Source: Discostella pseudostelligera
Lineage: Eukaryota > Bacillariophyta > Thalassiosirophyceae > Thalassiosirales > Thalassiosiraceae
NCBI GenBank assembly: GCA_036940085.1
Contig: JALLBK010000279.1
Span: 1 to 15,951, forward strand
DNA length: 15,951 bases
Reading direction: 5' to 3'
Under the pieces are notes generated by a model. It was not told where the DNA came from and made no database searches. It saw only the letters and a list, made by a program, of their open reading frames with translations. Numbering within the stretch: position 1 is the stretch's first letter; every line of letters begins with the position of its first letter. Below are positions 8,374 through 15,951 of the stretch, one piece after another. The position numbers and the translations under genes were made by a program.

Positions 8374-11300
8374 TTACTTCCGCTCGTTTGCAGCGATTTC
8401 CATGTGTATCTGTGTTTGCGTTGGAAAGAACATGTTACTGTAGACCTTCCCCGTTACATCACAGATGATGGCGATTGTGGGAGTCAATATCGAAACAACC
8501 CAGGTGATTGATCTCGTATTCAGCACATGCTCGGTTACGTAAACAAATGGGAAGAATGTGCTTGTCACTGGACCTCTTCTGCCAATCAACTGAAAATTAA
8601 GGGAGATTAAGTATTAGTTTCGAGATTGCGAAGAATGGCACATGAATGATTGTTTGGCACTCACTTCATACATGTAGAGGAACCAAATGTAAAATAAAAT
8701 TGAAAACCATGTCACTCCAACCCAAGTATAGCCCATGCGGTTCCACCACCCTTCTCCTTTGCCACGACGACAGGTGAAAGTAGGGAATTCTCCGTGGATG
8801 AGAGAGCGAGTCTCAAACAAAGCCTGAACGTAGGACAGAAATTCGTCAGGGAAACGTTTGGCAATTATTTCAAACAGAAAGCTTGTGATAAGGAAAAATA
8901 ATTGGCTCACCTTGATGGACACTACAAATATAAGTTGGGAATAAATTGTCGTCCCAAACACTTGCAAATCACCTCCTTCGCCATCACCTACAACGTCCCT
9001 GCCCCAATTTCCCATCAATCCGAGAAACGCTGACGTGACGCCTCCACCAAGTTTGAGAATGGAGGCTGAAAATTGATAGATTACAATCGTCTGAACAATT
9101 GTTAAGACAACCCAACGGAGAGTCATACGGAGCGAAAGGAATTCATTGTTAGGGCCCGATGCGTATACTTGTGGATTTCGAAGCACATAGTCTCTTGGTA
9201 GGTCACGGTCCATAACAGCCATCAACACGATCGGCAAGCTTCCACCGACGAAGTTGAACACCGCAATGACCCAAGGATCATAAAGTGGTGTTCCGCTGTG
9301 TAGACAGTATTCCGAAAACATCATCATTGTTCCGATCAATGCGGCATTTTTGTAGAAGAAGAAGAGAACAGCTTTGCTCATTCTCATGAAGTTCCATCGT
9401 CCGTGGATGAGGAGCAGAGGCTCCAGGAAGCGGAATTGAGCAATGGCGAAATCAGAAGCATTGACAGCCTGCTGACCTTCTAATCCTGATATGCCGATTC
9501 CGATGTGTGCTTCTTGGATCATACCAACATCGTTTGCTCCATCCCCAATAGCAAGCGTGGTCGGCGTTGGAGAAACGTACTTCCTAACCATTTTCAGGAG
9601 TAGCGCCTTCTGGATTGGGCTTACGCGACAAGCAATGACGGAATCACTGCAACTCGCAACGGCGAAAAGCATCTCTTCCAACACTGGGTCACCAAGGAGA
9701 TGTTTCAAAGCAGCTCCTTCGAGGATGAGACCCCTCTTCACTGACGAGACGTCAAATGGGGCTCCGACCATGGATTCAATCGCTTCCTTTCCTGTCTGCT
9801 CCTTTTCATCAAGAGAAAGGGCATCCATATATTCACTTTTCAGATGTTTACCTAGTCTGCCGTGTCGTACATCTTTGTCCACTGCAAACAATCGCTCAAC
9901 CACTGTTCGCTTACGCTTGTCGAAGTTTAAAGACTGCTCGGGAGGTTGGTAGCTATTCATCGAGAGTGCTTCTTCGTCAAACACATCGCGATTGCTGAAT
10001 GAAACTTTGGCGAGAGCGAGCTTTTGAACTCTCGACGGCTGAGTGACTTTACTCTCACTCGGTCGTCTAACCAGAATTGATTCCTGCGCTGACTTGGCAC
10101 GCTGGAACACGGCAGGTGGATCATCGGACATAATAGATGCTTCGACCTTGCGATTATGCTTGTCGCTTAGATTCCGGATAATGCTTTCAGCCAACTCACG
10201 CACTTTCCTGCGTTGGATACGAGGATCTGCTCGTCGAGCCTCGGCCTCGAATTCTTCTTTCATGTCTTCCAGATGATCTGCGAAGTTATTTTTCGATAGC
10301 CATATTCGCTTTATGAATACCAAGTAATAGTGACGCCATGTGAGCCAGCTTTTCCTCCTCCAATTTCCCACAAGTACAAGGCAGTGAAGGATCGACTTCA
10401 ACGAGAACCCTTTAGCCTCGTCGAGAGCAGCGAGTTGATAGTCTGGTAGATTTCCAATTTTTATGTGACGCATCATTTCCATAGCAACAAGAGCTTTCAC
10501 GTTCATTGGAGGGGCGTCGACTACTTCCGTCAAGTGCATTTTTGGAGTCAAAACTTTAGTGGAGTATCCGATTTCGATTGCAGTCTCTCTTTTATCGCCT
10601 GTGAGTACCCATAGTTTGATTCCCGCCTTCTCGAGATTTGCGATGGTTTCCGGAACTCCATCCTGGAGTTTATCTTCTATCGCAGTTGCACCGACTATGT
10701 GCAGGTCTTTTTCGATCTCATATGCCACAGCTGTCAGCTTCTTGCCTCTGTTCTCTATCGATGTTGATGCTTCCTTGAACTTAATTAGCCAATCCTCTGC
10801 GGCGGCATCCGAGATAATCTTGACCCCAAGAACTAAAGTCCGCAATCCTTCAGACGCGAATTCTAAAAAAGTAGTAATTCAAAGCTGAGTGCGCAGAGTA
10901 ATAATTTCGACAACTGTCACTGAACGACGAGAACAACTTACCACCCAAGTGCGCTTGAATTCCTAGCAGAGAATCAAGTTCCGAGTTGTCTGCTGCAGAC
11001 TTCGGTTCGGCCTTTGGTGCATCATCGTTTTTGTCAACGATGCTATCCAACATACGCACGCCTTCGCAAACACCTTCCAACAGCATCGACGAATCGGCCC
11101 CTTTGCAGAGCAGCATAGGAACTGATCCAAGTTCCGGGGGCGATCGGACAAGCACAGACATTCGCTTTCTGTCAGAATCAAACTTGTTTACGGCAAGGAT
11201 CGGCCAGGTCTCAATCCGGGGGTCTGTGTCTCTCTCTTTCGTTTTGGATTGACTACCAGAGTATGGCGAACTGGATGGAGGGTTTGTTTTAGCAGCGAGA

Positions 11301-13760
11301 GTTTTAGCGGTCAGTGTTCCATTCTTAAACCCATTGACCACGTCGCTCTCTTCAAGCAAAGACGGACTTGAGCAAGATAGTTTGACGCCGGAGGAGTTCC
11401 GTCCAAGTAACTGGAATCCAAACTCGTTGCTTGCCGCCGCGACTAGAGCACCTTCATCCGGACTCTCTGCCTGATACGCATACCCTCCCGGCGCCCCGTC
11501 CTTCTTCTTCTTCGTTTTCTTTACTTTTGACGATGCAATATTTCCATTCGAGTCTAACGCAGACGAACTAGATGCATTCTTCAATGACTTTTTCTTCTTC
11601 AACTCGCTCGACGATTGCTCAAACTCAGGGACATGATCTTTTTCTACCACAACAGTGTGACAAATGCTCATTACACGAAGAAACATTTCTGCGTTGAAAG
11701 TCAGTTTACGGCTCCCAGCCGAGGCGACTTCGGCTTCCTTTGATTCAACTATCTGGGTTAGACTTGTCACTGATCCTGAACCAGCGATGAGATTATTCAA
11801 GGGATGCACTGTTTCTGAAAAGTGGACGGAGTCTCCATTTAGTTGCTCGGGGACACTATCGAGTTTGGGTGCAGCTTTAGCAATTGGCATTCCAAAAATA
11901 TGACCGTCAACAGAGCACCGTTTGAACTCCATCACATTGCAAGTCAGAGTGCCTGTCTTATCAGAGAAGATGTACTCTACCAGTCCAAGATCCGTGACAA
12001 TCGAGCTTCGTGCGGCAGCGGGAGTATCGGATTCCTCGTGATACATGTGAAGGTCCTTTCCAACGTACAACATCATCATCAGTGTGATTATCTCCACGGA
12101 TACATACAGACTCAGTGGGACGAAGTTACTCAGCATGGTAATGAACATGAAGGTGTTTTGGAGAAAGTTGGGAGTTTCCGCCTCCCACTGTGGAGGTCCA
12201 ATATCGACTGAGCCCTTTAAATTGAAGTATGGCCAGGGTTCTGACATGTCTGAGTTGTATCCAGAGTACCACAATAAATTGAACGCCCGGTTGTTTGTGA
12301 AAACTGACACCGCTCCTAACGTGCAAACGCATACAAGCATGATAAACAGAATCAAGAACACCGTTCGGTTGATGAGCGTGTCCAACTGGCTGAATTTGGA
12401 TGGAGTGGCAACGGAGTTCATGACTAATTTGGTATCAGCCCCGGTAAAGCATGCCAGACCAATAACCCATTCCGTATTCCTCAGAACAGCGCCACGGAGC
12501 AAAATGTTCTCGGCGTTGAGCGGATAATGAACGCTTCGGTCGCCCTCTTTGGCGGGTGGGAAAGTCAATTTACCACTGTAGTTGTTAACGTGAGTGTTCG
12601 GCGCTTCAGATGTCAGTGTAGCGATGTAGGTAACATGCTCGTCCGCCGCTACTAGCGCAGATCTCCGGCGATCGGATACTTTTTTGGCTTCGTCCCCGAA
12701 GAGATAACGACGGATTGCAGTAAATGCATTTTTTGGGGTACGCTTCACGGTTGGAGGATCAAGGTTTGGTCGTTCGTCGGCATTTGCAGGGTTGGCTAAT
12801 GCACAGACGCCATCCGGATGACCCAATAGTGACATATTCGCAATCCGTTTCACAGCCTGCCTAAATGATTCGGTTCCTTGCGAAGAATTTTCCTCCCCGG
12901 CGCCTTCTTGTTCATCCTTCGACACAGTTGCAATGCGTGTACGATCCACGGGAATGTGAGGGCTGTTGCGAAGCTTCAAATTCGTTTCGCCATCAATGGA
13001 GCTCGTTTCGATGTAGGCATTGCCACCTTCATTGGAGCTAGCCAACAAAATCAAATCCGCAGGAATCATATCCCGATTGCGCACAAAGACGAGGTCACCC
13101 GTATGGATATTCCTGCGAAACACCGACTCGAAGGCAATGGGAACTTCCTTTCCATCCACCCTAACCTTGAGATCCTTTCCTTCATTTACACGGGCGTCTC
13201 GCATTCGTTTCTTCTTCCTATCTGAATGATTATCCAATATATCCGCTCGTCGTAGGACCACGCAAGGATGATAGTTCGTCATTTTGTCACTTCGGTGACG
13301 TTGGATATCGGTGTAACCCTCTTGAGCCAATGAGACCGAAATGACAAGTGCGAGTGGACCCAAGGTCGTCCAGGGTGTGATGGACGAGTTGAAAAGTTGG
13401 GTGTAATACCCAATGAACATGAGGATCCCAATGCAAAGGAAATAGATATTTCCATTTCTACGAAATTGCTCGCGTATGGCCTGGAAAATTGAAAATTTCA
13501 AGCGAAGAGATTCAATCAATTAAAAATGCAGCGGTTAGAAATTATTTCTTGAACTCGATGAATTTCATAAATTAGAAACCAGCATTCAGACGTTTCAATA
13601 ATAATAATGACACACTCACAATAGGAAAGAATGAAAAGAGCGTGTACTTCGATGTCTTGACACTATTGTCCGCAAAGGGGGGATGGCACTCCGGATGACC
13701 AAAGTCGATGATACGCTGTTGCTCCCCCTCCGATCCCTTACTTCGTACTCTTGGACTCAT
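8374..13760 (-). CDS. P4-type ATPase, aminophospholipid flippase
   Basis: Four exons on the minus strand are read: 13760-13620, 13480-10942, 10862-8665 and 8589-8374, all with GT-AG introns of 75-139 bp. They give about 1697 residues. Exon 1 carries FADNSVKTSKYTLFSFFP, the P4 N-terminal signature. SIDGETN (residues 208-214) is the dephosphorylation loop. FVPLSLYVSVEI near 505 is membrane segment 4. SDKTGTLT holds the phosphorylated Asp554. YQAESPDEGALV (about 715) and KGADSS (about 841) mark the nucleotide domain. LTGDK (about 979) and GDGAND (1333-1338) close the P domain. About ten membrane segments are visible, the last in exon 4. P4-ATPases flip phospholipids to the cytosolic leaflet, usually with a CDC50 subunit. 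The protein is longer than the usual 1100-1300 residues because of charged insertions in the N and P domains. The organelle cannot be told. Confidence 0.95.
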
Positions 13761-14319
13761 GGTTGATTATGTTTTGCAGATGAACGGGAGTGGCTATCAA
13801 TCAGGTCTTTTTAGAGACAGATGCACCAGATGGGCGTGGGCGTCGAAGATTTCACACGGCAATGATTATTGTTATTGGTCTTGGAGCCGTCGTCCGCCGA
13901 CGAGGTCAATGAAAAATGACGAAGACAAAAATACCAAGACCCTGCTGATGCTGATACTGAAATCGAAAGGCTGCCTGTGCCGCCGATAGATCGACTAGTG
14001 CTCTTGAGACTGGTTCCCTTCAAAGAATTGATGAATTAATGGCGGATGCATTAATTGATTCGATGATGAGAATTTGTATTGGGGGTGGGGGTGGTGAATT
14101 CAACGACAAGAGACAAGAGACAGTGCGCAGCTGTCGGGCCTCCCATGGCTTCCGGAAAAATGAGTCTTCCGTTTTCCGTCCGGAAAAATGCTCCTCCGGC
14201 TTCCGTCTTTCTTTCTTGAGTCTTCTTTCTTTCGCCGGCCAAGTATCTACATCATCATCATACGAACGCAACACACAAGAAAAATACAAAAATACATGAG
14301 CTCCATCAAGAAGAGCCTT
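13761..14319. promoter_or_regulatory. Upstream region of the flippase gene; no convincing gene seen
   Basis: This roughly 560-bp stretch separates the flippase start from the inverted-repeat element and holds no protein that I recognise. On the minus strand a CCAAT core lies near 13874-13878, about 115 bp upstream of the ATG. A 12-bp repeat, TCCGGAAAAATG, occurs at 14151-14162 and 14179-14190, with a TTCCGG-type third relative near 14195. Its first copy is part of the palindrome TTCCGGAA (14150-14157). The sequence is rich in CpG, unlike the DNA to the right of 14520. The promoter role is inferred from position. Confidence 0.4.
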
Positions 14320-14484
14320 GGAGCCTGCGCACGCTCGCTCAGCTCGGCAGGGGTTGTGGACTTCGCCTGTACGTCACTGCACTTCCTCACTTTTCGAAAT
14401 GATATTGTAAATGATTCTTTTGAATTCGGCAGAAAGCTGACGATGAGTTGGGAGCCGTTTCGAATAGTCGCACTTTTAAACTGA
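14296..14484 (+). other. Doubtful 62-codon frame, possibly the 5' exon of a truncated gene
   Basis: An ATG at 14296 follows an A-rich leader and opens MSSIKKSLGACARSLSSAG, which looks like a basic, Ser/Ala-rich organelle presequence. The frame then runs without recognised similarity to a stop at 14482-14484. It crosses the left inverted-repeat arm. What follows is CpG-poor non-coding DNA, so if this was ever a gene it is now cut off. It could equally be chance. Confidence 0.15.
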
Positions 14485-14519
14485 GGGTCTGCCGAGCTGA
14501 TTGAGCGTGTGCAGGCTCC
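14320..14519. repeat. 200-bp element bounded by 31-bp inverted repeats
   Basis: The left arm is 14320-14350 and the right arm 14489-14519; they match at 28 of 31 positions in inverted orientation, with 138 bp between. Both arms start GGAGCCTGC when read inward. No clear target-site duplication is seen; at most TT flanks each side. The inside shows no transposase frame. It could be a small non-autonomous DNA transposon (MITE) or an RNA hairpin. The right arm marks the point where CpG density collapses. Confidence 0.75.
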
Positions 14520-14730
14520 TTGTGTGTTTCAATATCTTCAAAATATGTCATTGTGAATGATGATGTTGGTGAGATCAGCATAGCATCAGAATGAGCAGGG
14601 GATAAGCATGAATGGTAGCATTACTTCTACTGTCAGATTAGCATAGCATTAAGCATGATTTTTATTCTTGCTGCCATTCATCATGCTGGCAGGTGTTGAC
14701 AGCAGGCTGGTGTACTTACTAGTACTTCCT

Positions 14731-14764
14731 AGCAGCAGCAGCAGTAATAGTAATAGTAGTATTA
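14731..14764. repeat. Imperfect triplet repeat (AGC then AGT/TAA)
   Basis: Four AGC triplets are followed by a run of GTAATAGTAATAGTAGTATT. It is short, imperfect and in non-coding DNA. Confidence 0.7.
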
Positions 14765-14860
14765 TCACCAGCAGTAACAGTAGGAGCAGCCAGTAGCCGA
14801 AAGCATTGTAGGTACTCATGGTAGCAGAAGTAGCACCTAGAGTAGCAGGCACATCAGACA

Positions 14861-14915
14861 GGAGCAGCAGCAGGAGTACTAGCAGCAGCAGCAGGAGTAC
14901 TAGTAGTACTACTAG
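14861..14915. repeat. Minisatellite-like repeat, 20-bp unit at 21-bp spacing
   Basis: The 20-mer AGCAGCAGCAGGAGTACTAG occurs exactly at 14863-14882 and at 14884-14903. A degenerate AGTACT/ACTAG tail follows to 14915. AGTACT and ACTAGT are palindromic, so this stretch can fold. Confidence 0.8.
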
Positions 14916-15638
14916 TTGCAGCAGCATTTTCCTTAGCATCATCATTTTGTCTGACCAGGCAGCAGCAGGTACCATATGTACTAGGTACTATTATGCTGAC
15001 TGAAATACTGACCACCATCAATGATGTGCAGGCTGACGCTAAGTTGTAGAACTGGTGTTGATGTTGTTGATGATGCTGACTGATGCTGAAAAACAATGAT
15101 AATCAATGAACTGAACAAAAATGCAGATCAACAAGAATGAATTCAGACTGAGAATGCTGACCAAGAAGAATACCTGGTGCCTGGTGCTGATGCTGTTGTC
15201 TGTTGTATAAAGGCATTTTTTGTGAAAGTGAAGTAGAGGTCAGCCAGTCCAAGAAAGCACCCATCATGAGCATGATATGATCACTCATCAGCAGAGATTG
15301 CCACTGTTCACTGTGTTGTTTGTGTGGGTGAACACATGCAGTTCACCTGTGTGTGCCTGCAGGGTGCAGGTGGTGGAGCAATCTGAGTCCCGTACAAGAA
15401 CTATGCTGAGTGCTGAGTGCTCAGATAGGGGTGTGGTGAGCATGTTTGGCCTTCCCAGCAGCCAGGCCTCATACATCATCTTCCTCCCATCATATCACAT
15501 GTCCTCACACACACATGAGCAGCAGGTAGTACGATATTGGTCGGCAGGATTCTTTTTGCTCAGCATTCTTTGGCTTGGCATTTTTGGACAGCAAACTAGT
15601 TGCTTCTTTGTCAACATTGATGATAAAGCAACTTTGTT

Positions 15639-15951
15639 GGTCAGCATTGGTCAGGAGCATGATTGGTCACCAGACTCTCCTATGCTGCATCCTTCTTGTC
15701 ACCATCCTCACTGTAGAAATGGTCAGCTGGCCAGGAGCATTGGCATTCTTCTTGTTGGTCAATGGTCAGCATAGATCAGCAGCCAGCTTCTTTCTTCTTT
15801 GCTTGTTTAGCTTTGGTTGGGCATGAATAGTAAATTGTTTATGGCTTTGTTGTCGTCATCGGTATGCTCATCCCAGTCACCAGCATCACCATCACCATGG
15901 TCAGCATGTTAAGGAGAAGCAGCATTGATCAGCAGCAGTCAGCTTCTTTCT
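15639..15951. repeat. Dispersed GGTCAGCAT repeats, possibly a degenerate array of about 130 bp
   Basis: The 9-mer GGTCAGCAT occurs exactly at 15639, 15764 and 15899, at spacings of 125 and 135 bp. The last two copies are each followed by a GATCAGCAGC word and a CAGCTTCTTTCT block (15774-15795 and 15927-15951). The first copy lacks this tail, so the array is degenerate or partial. It runs to the window end. Confidence 0.55.

Larger units (their letters stand above)
14520..15951. other. CpG-depleted, repeat-rich non-coding region
   Basis: A hand count gives 7 CpG in 14581-15951 (1371 bp), against 11 in the 180 bp from 14341 to 14520. CpA and TpG are abundant, and CAG/CTG, TGCTGA and GGTCAGCAT words recur throughout. 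Open frames occur (for example 15277-15774) but encode nothing recognisable and look like by-products of the triplet-rich composition. From established knowledge, this dinucleotide pattern results from deamination of methylated cytosine, typical of silenced repeats. The region runs off the window end. Confidence 0.75.

Noticed and set aside
10846..10960. Apparent split of the flippase into two reading frames
   Set aside because: A 79-bp GT-AG intron (10941-10863 on the minus strand) joins QAHLG to EFASEGLRTL exactly as expected for the family, so this is splicing, not a frameshift or pseudogene.
14039..14299. Plus-strand frame of 86 codons with a glycine run
   Set aside because: No similarity recognised; it lies in the upstream region with TTCCGG repeats and is probably chance.
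14649..14975. Minus-strand frame of 108 codons, very rich in leucine
   Set aside because: The leucine runs come from reading AGC/CAG triplet repeats on the opposite strand. No domain, and the DNA is CpG-depleted repeat.
15277..15774. Plus-strand frame of 165 codons in the CpG-poor region
   Set aside because: It begins with ATG and is fairly long, but the peptide shows no recognisable domain and lies among repeats. It may be a decayed fragment; I would not call it a gene without transcripts.
1..15951. tRNA, rRNA, CRISPR or bacterial operon features
   Set aside because: No tRNA B-box with a matching A-box, no rRNA-like block, no regular spacer array; the introns and domain types are eukaryotic.

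Overview
The window is nuclear DNA of a eukaryote, most likely a stramenopile alga and probably a diatom. Five genes alternate on both strands. Three of them carry short GT-AG introns of 75-166 bp, mostly with GTAAG or GTGAGT donors. Intergenic gaps are small. One protein opens with a signal peptide followed by an Ala-Phe junction, the plastid import signature of diatoms and related red-lineage algae. The taxon is inferred from these traits, not from a database match.

Layout, left to right. (1) 113-2120 (+): a five-exon gene for a dual immunophilin, FKBP-TPR-cyclophilin in one chain. (2) 2145-4877 (-): convergent, with stop codons 24 bp apart; a single-exon gene joining pentatricopeptide-like repeats to a TrmB-like (tRNA m7G) methyltransferase domain, with very basic ends. 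(3) 5259-6698 (+): divergent from gene 2 across a short shared promoter region; a plastid-targeted TPR protein ending in a SAP domain. (4) 6699-7450: non-coding, with a 40-bp tandem duplication, two E2F-type sites and a G-box. (5) 7451-8194 (+): a DeSI/PPPDE cysteine isopeptidase. (6) 8374-13760 (-): a four-exon P4-ATPase (phospholipid flippase) of about 1697 residues, unusually long because of insertions in its cytoplasmic domains. (7) 13761-14519: its upstream region, then a 200-bp element bounded by 31-bp inverted repeats. (8) 14520-15951: no convincing gene. This part is almost free of CpG (7 CpG by hand count in 14581-15951), rich in CAG/CTG-type motifs, and looks like decayed or methylated repeat DNA.

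The genes do not form a pathway. Common themes are protein folding and modification (immunophilin, DeSI), RNA and organelle biology (PPR-methyltransferase, plastid TPR-SAP) and membrane lipid asymmetry (flippase). The most unusual items are the two domain fusions (genes 1 and 2), the TPR-SAP plastid protein, the P-domain insertion of the flippase, and the sharp switch to CpG-depleted DNA at the right arm of the inverted repeat. Two of the three differences between the repeat arms there are CpG to TpG changes.
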